Below are positions 7,811 through 17,639 of a stretch of DNA of 64,000 bases, in pieces; the stretch's first letter is position 1; each line of letters opens with the position of its first letter. The notes beneath the pieces were generated by a model. That model made no database searches and was not told the DNA's origin. It saw only the letters and a program-made list of their open reading frames with translations. Both the position numbers and the translations under genes were made by a program. This DNA comes from [Clostridium] aminophilum. Lineage in GTDB: Bacteria > Bacillota > Clostridia > Lachnospirales > Lachnospiraceae. The stretch is from contig NZ_FOIL01000001.1 in assembly GCF_900101295.1 (NCBI RefSeq), positions 43,183-107,182 on the forward strand, read 5' to 3'.

Positions 7811-10132
7811 ATGGACGAGAATAATCAGAACAACCGCGGGGGACGGGATCCGAAGAAAAAACAGAATTACACGGCTCTCATCGTCACCCTGGTATTTACT
7901 CTTTTCATTGTCGGAGCGATGCACAGCTGGTGGCAGCAGAGCCGTTCGGAGATGATTCCTTACAGCCAGTTCAAGCAGATGCTGAAGGACGGCGAGATCG
8001 AATCGGTTGTGGTCAGCAATTCCAAGATCACGATCACACCGAAAGAGGACTCGAAGAACAGCAAGAGTTCCGAACTGAGTGAGGGCGGAATCCTTGGCAT
8101 GGAATATTATACCGTGCCGATGTACGATCCGGATCTGGAACAGACGTTAAGTGATTCCGGCGTGGCGCGCTATGAGCAGCAGGCGGTGGATCCGACCATG
8201 AGCATCATCAGTATGCTGATCGAGTGGATTCTTCCGATTGCGGTCATGATGTTCCTCTTCAATTTCATGATGAAGAAAGTCGGCGGTGGCGGCGGTCTGA
8301 TGAACGTCGGCAAGAACAACGCCAAAGTATATGTCCAGCGGGCGACCGGCGTGACCTTTGCCGATGTGGCCGGCGAGGACGAGGCAAAGGAATCTCTGAC
8401 CGAGATTGTGGATTTCCTGCACAATCCGGCGAAGTACACCACCATCGGCGCGAAACTCCCGAAGGGTGCCCTTCTTGTCGGACCTCCGGGAACCGGTAAG
8501 ACACTTCTGGCGAAGGCCGTTGCCGGAGAGGCGAAAGTTCCGTTCTTCTCCATTTCCGGCTCCGAGTTCGTCGAGATGTTCGTCGGCGTCGGTGCGTCCC
8601 GTGTGCGCGACCTCTTCAAGCAGGCAGCGCAGCAGGCACCGTGCATTATTTTCATCGATGAGATCGATGCCATCGGCCGGAGCAGAGACAGCCGCATGGG
8701 CGGCAATGATGAGCGCGAGCAGACGCTGAACCAGCTGCTCTCCGAGATGGACGGTTTCGATGCGTCCAAGGGACTTCTGGTTCTGGCGGCCACGAACCGC
8801 CCGGAGATTCTGGATAAAGCGCTTCTTCGTCCGGGACGGTTTGACCGCCGTGTCATCGTCGACAAGCCGGATCTGAAGGGGCGGGTATCGATCCTGAAAG
8901 TTCACGCAAAAGACGTCAAACTGGATGAGACCGTGGATTTCAACGAGATCGCTCTGGCTACGTCCGGTGCGGTCGGCGCGGATCTCGCCAATATGATCAA
9001 CGAGGCGGCGATCATGGCCGTCAAGAACGGAAGAAAGGCGGTTTGTCAGAAGGATCTCTTTGAGGCGGTGGAAGTCGTTCTCGTCGGAAAAGAGAAGAAA
9101 GACCGTATCATGAGTCAGGAAGAGCGCCGGATCGTATCCTATCACGAGGTCGGACATGCTCTCGTCAATGCGATCCAGAAGGATGCGGAGCCGGTTCAGA
9201 AGATCACCATCATTCCCAGAACCATGGGCGCTCTCGGATATGTCATGCAGGTGCCGGAAGAGGAGAAATACCTTAACTCCGAGAAGGAACTTCACGCGAT
9301 GCTGGTCGGCTTTCTGGGCGGACGCGCCGCAGAGGAAGTGGTGTTCGGCAGTGTGACAACCGGCGCGGCCAATGATATCGAGAAGGCGACCAGTGTGGCC
9401 CGTCAGATGGTAACCCGCTACGGAATGTCCGAGAAGTTCGGACTGATTGGTCTTGAGACGATTGAAAACCAGTATCTGTCCGGACGGTCGCAGCTGAACT
9501 GCAGTGACGCGACAGCGGCGGAGATCGATAAGGAAGTTATCCGGATTCTGAAAGAGTGTTATGCGGAAGCAAAGCAGATTCTCGGTGATCACCGGGAAGC
9601 ACTGGACAAGATCGCGGCGCACCTGATCGAGAAAGAGACCATCACCGGCAAGGAATTCATGAAGATCCTTCATCAGGTGGAGGGAACCGGAGACGAGGCG
9701 GAGCAGCCGGAAGAAGATTCCGATATGACTCCGCGTCAGCAGGAAGCCGGCGAGGTTCTGCGGGAGATGCAGGCCGAACATGAGGCGGCGGAAGCGAACC
9801 GCCTGAAGTGGAGTGCTGCGGCAGACGATGCGGAAGCTGTGGAGGCAGAAGAATCTTCGTCGGATGATAAGACCGGCGAGGAAACGGAAATGCATCCGGA
9901 AGAGACTGCGCAGGCGGAGCCGGAGTTCACGGAAGAAGCTTCCGGGCATGCAGAGGAAAAGAATGCAGAGGAAAGACCGGCAGAATCCGGCGTAACTGAG
10001 ACGGCAGAGGAATCCCATGTGACAGAGACGGGCACAGCGGAGGAAAATGCGGCGGAGGAGTCCGGCGCAGAACACGGAACAGATCACGCAGAGCACGCGG
10101 AAAATGAAGAGACACCGGATCAGAACCGGTAA
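7811..10132 (+). CDS. ftsH: ATP-dependent zinc metalloprotease FtsH
   Basis: FtsH is a membrane-bound AAA protease that removes misfolded and regulatory proteins. Two membrane segments (about 22-40 and 131-153) flank an extracytoplasmic domain. The AAA module has Walker A GPPGTGKT (224-231), Walker B IIFIDEID (279-286) and the second region of homology with RPGRFDRR. The zinc site is HEVGH (445-449), with valine where alanine is usual, and the third ligand in NDIEKAT. The first about 620 residues match the usual enzyme. Beyond them is an acidic, Ala/Glu-rich tail of about 150 residues, clearly longer than usual and probably disordered. The ribosome site (GGAG) is weak. Confidence 0.96.
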   Translation: MDENNQNNRGGRDPKKKQNYTALIVTLVFTLFIVGAMHSWWQQSRSEMIPYSQFKQMLKDGEIESVVVSNSKITITPKEDSKNSKSSELSEGGILGMEYYTVPMYDPDLEQTLSDSGVARYEQQAVDPTMSIISMLIEWILPIAVMMFLFNFMMKKVGGGGGLMNVGKNNAKVYVQRATGVTFADVAGEDEAKESLTEIVDFLHNPAKYTTIGAKLPKGALLVGPPGTGKTLLAKAVAGEAKVPFFSISGSEFVEMFVGVGASRVRDLFKQAAQQAPCIIFIDEIDAIGRSRDSRMGGNDEREQTLNQLLSEMDGFDASKGLLVLAATNRPEILDKALLRPGRFDRRVIVDKPDLKGRVSILKVHAKDVKLDETVDFNEIALATSGAVGADLANMINEAAIMAVKNGRKAVCQKDLFEAVEVVLVGKEKKDRIMSQEERRIVSYHEVGHALVNAIQKDAEPVQKITIIPRTMGALGYVMQVPEEEKYLNSEKELHAMLVGFLGGRAAEEVVFGSVTTGAANDIEKATSVARQMVTRYGMSEKFGLIGLETIENQYLSGRSQLNCSDATAAEIDKEVIRILKECYAEAKQILGDHREALDKIAAHLIEKETITGKEFMKILHQVEGTGDEAEQPEEDSDMTPRQQEAGEVLREMQAEHEAAEANRLKWSAAADDAEAVEAEESSSDDKTGEETEMHPEETAQAEPEFTEEASGHAEEKNAEERPAESGVTETAEESHVTETGTAEENAAEESGAEHGTDHAEHAENEETPDQNR

Positions 10133-10152
10133 TCCATGAGGCAACATTACGT

Positions 10153-10187
10153 ATTCTCCCGAGGCCGTCGGCCCCGGGGGAATATTT
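10153..10187 (+). terminator. Intrinsic terminator after ftsH
   Basis: A GC-rich 13-bp stem, TTCTCCCGAGGCC/GGCCCCGGGGGAA with one wobble and one mismatch, has loop GTC and is followed by TATTT. Confidence 0.6.
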
Positions 10188-10230
10188 GACATTTAGAGAC
10201 GAAAAACACGTCAGAGACAGGAGGCAGACG

Positions 10231-11199
10231 ATGCGCGAATGGCCGAAACCGGGCGAGCGTTACCGCCATTTTAAGAACAAGTATTATCAGATTATTGCGG
10301 TGGCGACACATTCGGAGAGCAGGGAAAAGATGGTCGTCTACCAGGCCTTATACGACGACTTCGGAGTGTACGTGAGACCCCTTGATATGTTTATGAGTCC
10401 GGTTGACCGGAAAAAGTATCCGGAGGTGAAACAGCACTGGCGGTTTGAGCGGGTGGCGGAGGTGCCGAACGGCGCTGTCGGTGAGTATGCCGGAGAAGAA
10501 TCCGGAAATGCGGCTTCCGGTTTCGCAGCATCAGCTGGTTTAACGAACCGCAGTGTCGGATCCGAAGAAAAAAGAACGACAGCGGCACAGACAGCAGCAC
10601 AGACGACGGCGGCTCAGACGGCAGCAGCACAGACGGCCGCGGTTAAGACGACAGCAGCCCGGACGACAGCGGACACAAAGGACGGAACGAATACAGGAAA
10701 CGAAATGGCCGTCAGGGGCACGGCGGACACCCGCGGAGACATCTGGGAGAAACGGGGACGTTTTGTTGGGGCAAAAATTCCGGTGGTCTCGAACCGTAAT
10801 GAGATTATCGGGAGGGCAAACTATGTGACCGAGCGCCGGACGGTCGCTCCGAAAACAGAGGCGGTAAGTTCTGCGACCAAACGGAATACGGCGGTTTCTG
10901 CTGAATACCTTGCAGCGGAAAGGCAGCCGAACCGGGAGCCGGTTCGGCCCGCACCGGAAGAGAGCCGGCCGCTCAATCCGCTGTTTTATGATTTTCTGGA
11001 TGCGGCGGATGTGGAAGAGAAACTTGCGCTTCTCCGGAAGATGAGCGGAATCGTGGGGGAGCGGGAGGTTGTCGCCATGTGCGCGGCGCTGGATCTGGAA
11101 TACACCGGATTAGGAGTCGAGGAACAGCTGGATGCGATCCGCAAATATATCCTTTTGCAGCAGCATTTTGATGCGCCGCACATGCGCTCACGCGGCTGA
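10231..11199 (+). CDS. DUF1653-domain protein with repeat linker
   Basis: The first about 75 residues ([32 protein letters not shown]) match the DUF1653 domain, a small fold of unknown function. A low-complexity linker rich in Gln, Thr and Ala follows (about residues 110-155). The C-terminal about 80 residues ([20 protein letters not shown]) form a helical domain found with DUF1653 in related Clostridia, as I recall. The start at 10231 has AGGAGG 8 nt upstream; the frame is open to 10186 without a site. No function can be assigned. Confidence 0.75.
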   Translation: MREWPKPGERYRHFKNKYYQIIAVATHSESREKMVVYQALYDDFGVYVRPLDMFMSPVDRKKYPEVKQHWRFERVAEVPNGAVGEYAGEESGNAASGFAASAGLTNRSVGSEEKRTTAAQTAAQTTAAQTAAAQTAAVKTTAARTTADTKDGTNTGNEMAVRGTADTRGDIWEKRGRFVGAKIPVVSNRNEIIGRANYVTERRTVAPKTEAVSSATKRNTAVSAEYLAAERQPNREPVRPAPEESRPLNPLFYDFLDAADVEEKLALLRKMSGIVGEREVVAMCAALDLEYTGLGVEEQLDAIRKYILLQQHFDAPHMRSRG

Positions 11200-11312
11200 G
11201 GGGGCATACGGATGCGTCAGCCGGCGCTGAAGCCGGAGACAGCGGCGCAGCCGCGGACGGCTCTGCGGGATGAGTTGGCGAAGGAATCAGCGGAATAGAA
11301 AGACAGGGAAAC

Positions 11313-13241
11313 ATGGCATTTAAACCGGGATTTGTTCTGGAAGAGGAATTGAAGAAGCTCCCGAAACAGCCGGGCGTTTATATCATGCACGACGAGACGG
11401 ACAAGATTCTCTACGTCGGCAAGGCGGTGAATCTTTACAACCGCGTACGGTCGTATTTCCGGAAGATCGTGAACCGCGGGCCGCAGATCACCCGGATGGT
11501 TCAGCTGATCTGGTATTTTGAGTATATTGTGACCGATTCGGAGCTTGAAGCTCTGATTCTGGAAAATAATCTGATCAAGGAACATCGGCCGAAGTACAAC
11601 ACGATGCTCAAAGATGACAAGACTTATCCTTATGTGAAGGTGACGGTCAATGAAGAATACCCTCGGGTTCTCTTTTCCCGCCGCATGCTGCGGGACGGCG
11701 CGAAATATTTCGGACCCTTCACGGATTCGACGGCGGTGAAAGACACCATTGACCTGATTCATAAGCTCTATCACATCCGCAACTGCAGCCGTCGGCTTCC
11801 GGAGGATATCGGAAAAGGGCGGGAGTGTCTGTATTACCACCTTCAGCAGTGCGACGCGCCGTGCATGAACCGGATTTCAAAAGAGAAATACGGGGAAAAG
11901 GTTGCCGAGGCTCTGGCATTTCTCGGCGGTCGATACGAAAAGGTGATGGGGGAACTTGAGCAGCGGATGATGGAAGCCAGCGATAATCTGGAATTTGAGA
12001 AGGCCATCGAGTACCGGGAACTGCTCCACAGCGTGCAGGCGGTGGAACAGAGGCAGAAGATTACCAGCCAGAGCATGGACGACCGCGACATCATCGCGAT
12101 GGCGAAGGAAGATCTGGATGCGGTTGTGCAGGTGTTCTTTATCCGGGATGGAAGAATGATCGGCCGGGACCATTTCCATCTGACCGTCTCGGACGTGCAG
12201 GACAACGGGCAGATTCTTTCGAGTTTCGTGAAGCAGTATTATTCCGGAACGCCGTTCATCCCGCATGAAGTCTGGATTGAGCAGCCCATCGAGGATCAGG
12301 AGACGATCGAGGCCTACCTGAGTGCACGGCGGGGGCAGAAGGTGCGGATCGTGGTGCCGCAGAAGGGCGACAAGGAGAAAATGGTGGCGCTGGCAAAGAA
12401 AAACGCCCGCATGGTTCTGGATCAGGACAGCGAGAAGATCAAGCGCGAGGAACTCCGGACCATCGGCGCCATGAACCAGATCGGCGAGTGGATCGGGCTG
12501 TCGGGACTTCACCGGATGGAGGCGTTCGATATCTCCAACATCAGCGGTTTTGAATCCGTAGGATCCATGGTTGTCTTTGAGAACGGAAAGCCGAAGCGCA
12601 ACGACTACCGGAAATTCAGAATCCGCACGGTGCAGGGACCGAATGATTACGCATCCATGCGCGAAGTTCTGACGAGACGTTTTCAGCACGGCATCGACGA
12701 GGCGGAGGAGATCCGCAAAAAAAACGGCGATGTCGCTTCCGGAAGCTTCACGCGTTTTCCGGATCTTCTGATGATGGACGGCGGCCGCGGTCAGGTCAAT
12801 ATTGCGCTGGAGGTGCTGAACGATCTGAATTTATCGATCCCGGTCTGCGGCATGGTGAAGGATGACCGACACAGAACGCGCGGAATCTATTATAATAATG
12901 TGGAGATTCCGATCGATACTCATTCTGAGGGATTTAAACTGGTGACCCGGATTCAGGACGAGGCGCACCGTTTTGCCATCGAGTATCACCGGAGCCTGCG
13001 CGGAAAAGAGCAGGTCCATTCGGTTCTGGACGACATTCCGGGCATCGGGCCGAAGCGGAGACTGGCGCTGATGCGCGAATTCAAGACCTTTGAGGCCGTC
13101 CGCGACGCGAGCGTCGAAGAGCTGGCGAAATGCCCGTCGATGAATCAGGCATCTGCGGAGGAAGTGTACCGATTCTTCCATAAGGCAGACCCCGAAGCGG
13201 CGCCCCATGAGGTGGTGGAGATCCAGAACCGCGCGAACTGA
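11313..13241 (+). CDS. uvrC: Excinuclease ABC subunit C
   Basis: UvrC makes both incisions in UvrABC nucleotide excision repair. The order of domains is complete: N-terminal GIY-YIG nuclease (GVYIMH...ILYVGKA, about 20-100), a UVR coiled-coil UvrB contact (about 205-240), the RNase H-like nuclease in the middle (AFDISN, DGGRGQV) and a C-terminal helix-hairpin-helix pair ([16 protein letters not shown]). Length 642 aa is slightly longer than average. The ribosome site is CAGGGAAAC. It lies between the DUF1653 gene and hprK, all in one direction. Confidence 0.96.
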   Translation: MAFKPGFVLEEELKKLPKQPGVYIMHDETDKILYVGKAVNLYNRVRSYFRKIVNRGPQITRMVQLIWYFEYIVTDSELEALILENNLIKEHRPKYNTMLKDDKTYPYVKVTVNEEYPRVLFSRRMLRDGAKYFGPFTDSTAVKDTIDLIHKLYHIRNCSRRLPEDIGKGRECLYYHLQQCDAPCMNRISKEKYGEKVAEALAFLGGRYEKVMGELEQRMMEASDNLEFEKAIEYRELLHSVQAVEQRQKITSQSMDDRDIIAMAKEDLDAVVQVFFIRDGRMIGRDHFHLTVSDVQDNGQILSSFVKQYYSGTPFIPHEVWIEQPIEDQETIEAYLSARRGQKVRIVVPQKGDKEKMVALAKKNARMVLDQDSEKIKREELRTIGAMNQIGEWIGLSGLHRMEAFDISNISGFESVGSMVVFENGKPKRNDYRKFRIRTVQGPNDYASMREVLTRRFQHGIDEAEEIRKKNGDVASGSFTRFPDLLMMDGGRGQVNIALEVLNDLNLSIPVCGMVKDDRHRTRGIYYNNVEIPIDTHSEGFKLVTRIQDEAHRFAIEYHRSLRGKEQVHSVLDDIPGIGPKRRLALMREFKTFEAVRDASVEELAKCPSMNQASAEEVYRFFHKADPEAAPHEVVEIQNRAN

Positions 13242-13283
13242 ATATATAATCTAACAGCAGACTCTGCTGGGAATGGGGGATTT

Positions 13284-14213
13284 ATGGCAGACGTAACCAT
13301 CACGGAACTGATTGACAAACTCGGCCTGAAGAACATGACTCCTCAGATCGATACGGACCTGATTGTTCTGAAAAATGCCGAAGTAAACCGGCCGGCGCTT
13401 CAGCTGACCGGTTATCTGGAACATTTTGACAGTGACCGTGTTCAGGTAATCGGAAACGTTGAGACCGCATATACAAACGGGCTTCCGGACAAAAAAAGGC
13501 TGGAGGTTTTTGAGAAACTGCTGGCATCGGGAATTCCGTGTCTTCTCTACAGCCGCGGCATCGAACCGGCGGATGACATCATCGGCCTCTGCGAGCACTA
13601 TGAGGTGCCGTGTCTGATGAGTGAGAAGCCGACATCACATCTGATGGCGGAGATTATTCTGTGGCTGACAGACCGTCTGGCACCGATGATCAGTGTGCAT
13701 GGCGTTCTGGTCGACGTTGCCGGTGTCGGCGTTCTGATCATGGGTGAGAGCGGCATCGGTAAGAGTGAGGCGGCGCTGGAGCTGATCAAGCGCGGACACC
13801 GTCTGGTCAGCGATGACGTGGTGGAGATCCGCCGGACCAGCGACTCCCAGCTGATCGGAACTTCGCCGGACATCACGCGGTATTTTATCGAACTGCGCGG
13901 AATCGGCGTGATTGACGTCAAGACGCTGTTCGGTGTACAGTCGGTGAAAGACCAGAAGACCATCGATATGGTCATCAAACTGGAGGAGTGGGATAAAGAG
14001 AAGGAATACGACCGTCTCGGTCTGGAAGACCAGTTTATGGAATTTCTGGGCAATAAAGTCGTATGTCACTCGATCCCGATCCGCCCGGGCCGTAACCTCG
14101 CGATTATCGTTGAGTCCGCGGCGGTCAACCAGAGACAGAAGGGCATGGGCTACAATACGGCACAGGAACTCTACCGCAGAGTTCAGGAGGCCATGGTCGC
14201 AAAGACCGAATAA
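13284..14213 (+). CDS. hprK: HPr kinase/phosphorylase
   Basis: HprK phosphorylates and dephosphorylates Ser46 of HPr and Crh, the signal for carbon catabolite control through CcpA. The P-loop GESGIGKS is at 154-161, after the SVHGVLVDV strand, and the family signature ELRGIGVIDVKTLFG follows. The 309-residue length is usual. GGGGA lies 6 nt before the ATG. The gene begins the cluster hprK-murB-rapZ-whiA-crh; its predicted substrate Crh is the last member, about 3 kb downstream. Confidence 0.97.
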   Translation: MADVTITELIDKLGLKNMTPQIDTDLIVLKNAEVNRPALQLTGYLEHFDSDRVQVIGNVETAYTNGLPDKKRLEVFEKLLASGIPCLLYSRGIEPADDIIGLCEHYEVPCLMSEKPTSHLMAEIILWLTDRLAPMISVHGVLVDVAGVGVLIMGESGIGKSEAALELIKRGHRLVSDDVVEIRRTSDSQLIGTSPDITRYFIELRGIGVIDVKTLFGVQSVKDQKTIDMVIKLEEWDKEKEYDRLGLEDQFMEFLGNKVVCHSIPIRPGRNLAIIVESAAVNQRQKGMGYNTAQELYRRVQEAMVAKTE

Positions 14214-14240
14214 AAGGAAAGAACGAACGGAGAACATAAC

Positions 14241-15161
14241 ATGAGTTTTGAGAGAGAACTGCAGAGTGCGGCCTACGGCGGCCGCGTCCTGAAAGACGAG
14301 CCGATGAAGAATCACACCACATTCCGGGTGGGCGGACCGGCGGACTGGTACGCGGCACCGGCGGATGAGGCATCGCTCCGGGAGGTTGTCCGGCTCTGCA
14401 GACGGGAGGAGGTTCCGTATTTCATTCTTGGCAACGGTTCCAATCTTCTGGTGAGTGATGAGGGATACCGCGGCGTGATCATTCACAGCGGCGTCAACCT
14501 CTCCGGAATGGAAGTGCGGGAGGAGGCGGACGGTGTCGTGATCGAGGCGGGGTCGGGCGCGCTTCTCGCATCGATCGCGAGACGGGCGCTGAAGGAATCG
14601 CTGACCGGATTTGAATTTGCGTCGGGAATCCCGGGAACTCTGGGCGGCGCGCTGGTGATGAACGCCGGCGCCTACGGCGGCGAAATGAAGCAGATCGTCC
14701 GCTCGGCCCGCGTATTTACACGGGATGGACGCACAGAGCGGATTGCGGCGGAAGATCTGGATCTCTCCTATCGTCACAGCAGCATTCCGGAAAATGAGTG
14801 GATTGTGCTCTCCGCGGAGATCGTCCTTCATGAAGGCGATCCGGAGACGATCAGGGAGACCATGGATGACCTGAACGGCCGAAGAAGAGAAAAACAGCCG
14901 GTCGAATTCCCGAGCGCCGGTTCGACGTTTAAGAGACCGGAGGGATATTTTGCCGGAAAGCTGATTCAGGACGCGGGACTTCGCGGCTTTACCGTTGGCG
15001 GCGCACAGGTTTCCGAGAAACACTGCGGGTTTGTCATCAACCGCGGCGACGCCACGGCGGAAGACGTGCTGGCAGTGATTCGCGGAGTACAGAAGCGCGT
15101 TTATGAAGACGCCGGCGTAAAGCTGGAGCCGGAAGTCATGATGCTCGGATTTGACTGCTGA
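14241..15161 (+). CDS. murB: UDP-N-acetylenolpyruvoylglucosamine reductase
   Basis: MurB reduces UDP-GlcNAc-enolpyruvate to UDP-MurNAc with NADPH and FAD in peptidoglycan synthesis. Visible family marks are NHTTFRVGGPADWY near residue 20, the FAD-binding GNGSNLLVSDEGY, GIPGTLGGALVMNAGAYGGE, the catalytic-serine region FPSAGSTFKRP and a late glutamate in KLEPEVMMLG. Length is 306 aa. It follows hprK by 27 nt and is probably cotranscribed. The 157-nt gap to rapZ shows no clear signal. Confidence 0.97.
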   Translation: MSFERELQSAAYGGRVLKDEPMKNHTTFRVGGPADWYAAPADEASLREVVRLCRREEVPYFILGNGSNLLVSDEGYRGVIIHSGVNLSGMEVREEADGVVIEAGSGALLASIARRALKESLTGFEFASGIPGTLGGALVMNAGAYGGEMKQIVRSARVFTRDGRTERIAAEDLDLSYRHSSIPENEWIVLSAEIVLHEGDPETIRETMDDLNGRRREKQPVEFPSAGSTFKRPEGYFAGKLIQDAGLRGFTVGGAQVSEKHCGFVINRGDATAEDVLAVIRGVQKRVYEDAGVKLEPEVMMLGFDC

Positions 15162-15318
15162 GACTGGGGCAGGAAGTATTTCCCAAAACCCGCAGCATAT
15201 CGGATCAAGGTGCTGAAGCGCTGAGACAGAGGATAGGGCAGACCGGGGTTACTGATCGGAGAAAAGTGGAAAGCCGATGGATCGGATGGTCATCAACAGC
15301 AGAAGAGGTGAGTGAGAT

Positions 15319-16191
15319 ATGAGACTGGTAATCGTGACCGGAATGTCCGGCGCGGGTAAGACGACCGCATTGAAAACGCTGGAAGATATGGGCTTTTACT
15401 GTGCGGACAATCTCCCGATTCCGCTGGTTGATAAATTTGCAGAGCTGGTCCGGGATTCCGGCAGCGGAATCAGCACGGCGGCGCTCGGCGTGGATATCCG
15501 GAGCGGCGATGAGCTGCCGGAACTGGCGAACACGCTGGATCAGTGGACGAAGAACGGAATTCCGTATTCCATCCTCTTTCTGGATTCCAACGAGGACGCG
15601 CTGGTGCGCCGGTTCAAACAGACCCGCCGTGCGCATCCGCTGACACCGGGCGGAAGAGTGGAGACAGGAATCCGCGAAGAGCGGAAACAGCTGGAGTTTC
15701 TGAAAAAGAGAGCGGATTACATCATTGACACGTCCGCGCTTCTGACCAGAGATCTGCGGGACGAACTCGGAAGGATCTTTGTGAAGAATGAGAAATTCTC
15801 CAGTCTGTTTGTGACGGTGCTCAGCTTCGGCTTTAAGTACGGGATCCCGCGCGACGCGGATCTTGTGTTTGATGTCCGTTTCCTCCCGAATCCGTATTAT
15901 GTGGATGCGCTGAAGCACCGGACCGGCAACGAGAAAGAGGTGCAGGACTATGTGCGGCAGGGCGGCACCTGCAACGAGTTCCTGAAGCGGATCTCGGATC
16001 TGCTGGATTTCCTGATTCCGTATTATGTGAAGGAAGGAAAAAATCAGCTGGTCATCGCCATCGGCTGCACCGGCGGTAAGCACCGCAGCGTGACGGTGGC
16101 AAACCTTTTGCATGAAGCATTGAAATCACATCAGGAGATCGGTCTTCGCATCGAGCACAGAGACGCAGACCGGGACGGAAAGCAGGGGTGA
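15319..16191 (+). CDS. rapZ: RapZ/YvcJ family nucleotide-binding RNase adapter
   Basis: The protein starts MRLVIVTGMSGAGKT, with a Walker A at 8-15, followed by DMGFYCADNLP. The C-terminal half has the FGFKYG/DLVFDVRFLPNPYY and CTGGKHRSV motifs of the family. Enteric RapZ adapts small-RNA decay; in Firmicutes YvcJ binds and hydrolyses nucleotides and influences competence. The gene sits directly before whiA, as in Bacillus, but the yvcK gene that often lies between them is absent here. GAGGTGAG precedes the ATG. Confidence 0.95.
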   Translation: MRLVIVTGMSGAGKTTALKTLEDMGFYCADNLPIPLVDKFAELVRDSGSGISTAALGVDIRSGDELPELANTLDQWTKNGIPYSILFLDSNEDALVRRFKQTRRAHPLTPGGRVETGIREERKQLEFLKKRADYIIDTSALLTRDLRDELGRIFVKNEKFSSLFVTVLSFGFKYGIPRDADLVFDVRFLPNPYYVDALKHRTGNEKEVQDYVRQGGTCNEFLKRISDLLDFLIPYYVKEGKNQLVIAIGCTGGKHRSVTVANLLHEALKSHQEIGLRIEHRDADRDGKQG

Positions 16192-16194
16192 CCG

Positions 16195-17160
16195 ATGTCG
16201 TTTTCTTCCCGTGTGAAGGATGAATTATCAAGAGTGGTGCCGGCAGCCAGACATTGCCAGATCGCTGAGACGGCGGCGCTTCTCGGCATGTGCGGCACCA
16301 TTTCGGCCGATGAGAGCGGTCGGTATACTCTCCGGATCCATACGGAAAATGTGACCGTTGCGCGAAAGTTCTTCATTCTTCTGAAAGAGGCCTTTCAGGT
16401 CCGGAGTGAGATTGCAGTCCGGCAGAGTCATTTTTCCAAAAAGAACCGGACGTACATCGTCTATGTCAGCGACAGCGAGGGGACGAGACGGGTTCTGGAA
16501 GCCGTGAAAATGATCTCGGAGGACGGCGAGATCGGTGAGGATTTCGCGAGAGTCCGGAATATCGTCCTGCGGCAGGACTGCTGCAGACGGAGTTACATCC
16601 GCGGAGCGTTTCTCGCGGCAGGTTCCATCAGCGATCCGGAAAAGAGCTATCACTACGAACTGGTGACGTCTGATCCGGAGCGCGCAGATCAGCTATGTAC
16701 CATCATTTCCACCTTTTCCATCGAGGCAAAAATTGTTGTCAGGAAGAAGTATTATGTGGTATATATTAAAGAAGGCGACCAAATCCGTGATATGCTTGGA
16801 CTGATGGGCGCCGATACTGCCCTGATGGATATGGAGAATATCCGCATCGTCAAGGACATGAGAAACAGTGTCAACCGACAGGTAAACTGTGAGACTGCGA
16901 ACATCAACAAGACCGTATCCGCGGCGGTACGGCAGTTGAAAGATATCGAGTATATCAGGGACACCAAGGGACTGGCGTCGCTGCCGGTACCGTTGAAACA
17001 GATGGCGGAGCTCAGGCTCAATGCACCGGATGCACCGCTCGTGCAGCTCGGAACCATGCTGGAGCCGCCGGTCGGAAAGTCCGGCGTCAACCACAGACTC
17101 AGGAGAATCAGCGAGATTGCGGAGAAACTGAGACAGGAGCATGGGATCTCGCCGGAGTAA
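16195..17160 (+). CDS. whiA: Sporulation/cell-division regulator WhiA
   Basis: WhiA has an N-terminal LAGLIDADG-type homing-endonuclease fold without nuclease activity and a C-terminal helix-turn-helix. The sequence shows the RGAFLAAGSISDPEKSYHYEL region (about 137-158) and the ending LRRISEIAEKLR. It starts 3 nt after rapZ and is translationally linked. In Firmicutes it affects division and chromosome segregation. Length is 321 aa. Confidence 0.96.
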   Translation: MSFSSRVKDELSRVVPAARHCQIAETAALLGMCGTISADESGRYTLRIHTENVTVARKFFILLKEAFQVRSEIAVRQSHFSKKNRTYIVYVSDSEGTRRVLEAVKMISEDGEIGEDFARVRNIVLRQDCCRRSYIRGAFLAAGSISDPEKSYHYELVTSDPERADQLCTIISTFSIEAKIVVRKKYYVVYIKEGDQIRDMLGLMGADTALMDMENIRIVKDMRNSVNRQVNCETANINKTVSAAVRQLKDIEYIRDTKGLASLPVPLKQMAELRLNAPDAPLVQLGTMLEPPVGKSGVNHRLRRISEIAEKLRQEHGISPE

Positions 17161-17174
17161 GAGGAGTAACAGGC

Positions 17175-17426
17175 ATGACCAGAGATATTACTATCAATCT
17201 GAAAAAGGGAATGGAAGCAAGACTGGCTGCAATGCTGGTACAGGTATCGAGCCAGTATGAGAATTCCAGCATTCATATTGTCAGCGGAACCCGTCAGGTG
17301 AATGCAAAGAGCATCATGGGAATGATGTCCCTGGCGCTGACAAACGGCCAGATGATTACGGTTACCGCAGAAGGCGGCGACGAAGAGGCTGCTCTGAAGG
17401 GAATTGAGGATTACCTGACATCATAA
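17175..17426 (+). CDS. crh: Crh-like HPr-family regulator with Glu in place of the PTS histidine
   Basis: This 83-residue HPr fold keeps Ser46 in NAKSIMGMMSLA, the HprK target. The PTS phosphorylation site, HARP in true HPr, reads GMEARLA here, so His15 is replaced by Glu14 and the following proline is also lost. Crh of Bacillus has Gln at this place and acts only in catabolite repression. The position after whiA is also that of Bacillus crh. It should bind CcpA when serine-phosphorylated and cannot carry phosphate in the sugar PTS. It ends the cluster, just before a strong terminator. Confidence 0.88.
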   Translation: MTRDITINLKKGMEARLAAMLVQVSSQYENSSIHIVSGTRQVNAKSIMGMMSLALTNGQMITVTAEGGDEEAALKGIEDYLTS

Positions 17427-17464
17427 GGTGATCGGAACTGCCGACCGGCAGAATAGAAAAACGC

Positions 17465-17501
17465 ACAGTCCGCCGCGGAGTATTCTGCGGCGGACTGTTT
17501 C
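17465..17501 (+). terminator. Intrinsic terminator after crh
   Basis: A perfect 12-bp stem ACAGTCCGCCGC/GCGGCGGACTGT has a 10-nt loop and is followed by TTTCC. Confidence 0.8.
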
Positions 17502-17639
17502 CATTGTGGCATAGGATATTTCTCGGGAATTTCTATCCCGCAAAAACGCTTCGCGGGGATGCGCAGGCCTCTGCAATGGAAGAACAGCGGATCTGCTCTG
17601 CGCGAGCACATATCAGTTTTAAATGTAAGGAGGACCGGG

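Noticed and set aside
8147-10192. 681-residue minus-strand frame over ftsH
   Set aside because: It mirrors the codon bias of ftsH and has no recognisable domain.
11212-11298. 28-codon frame between the DUF1653 gene and uvrC
   Set aside because: It is GC-rich and biased, lacks a ribosome site and is probably noise from high GC.
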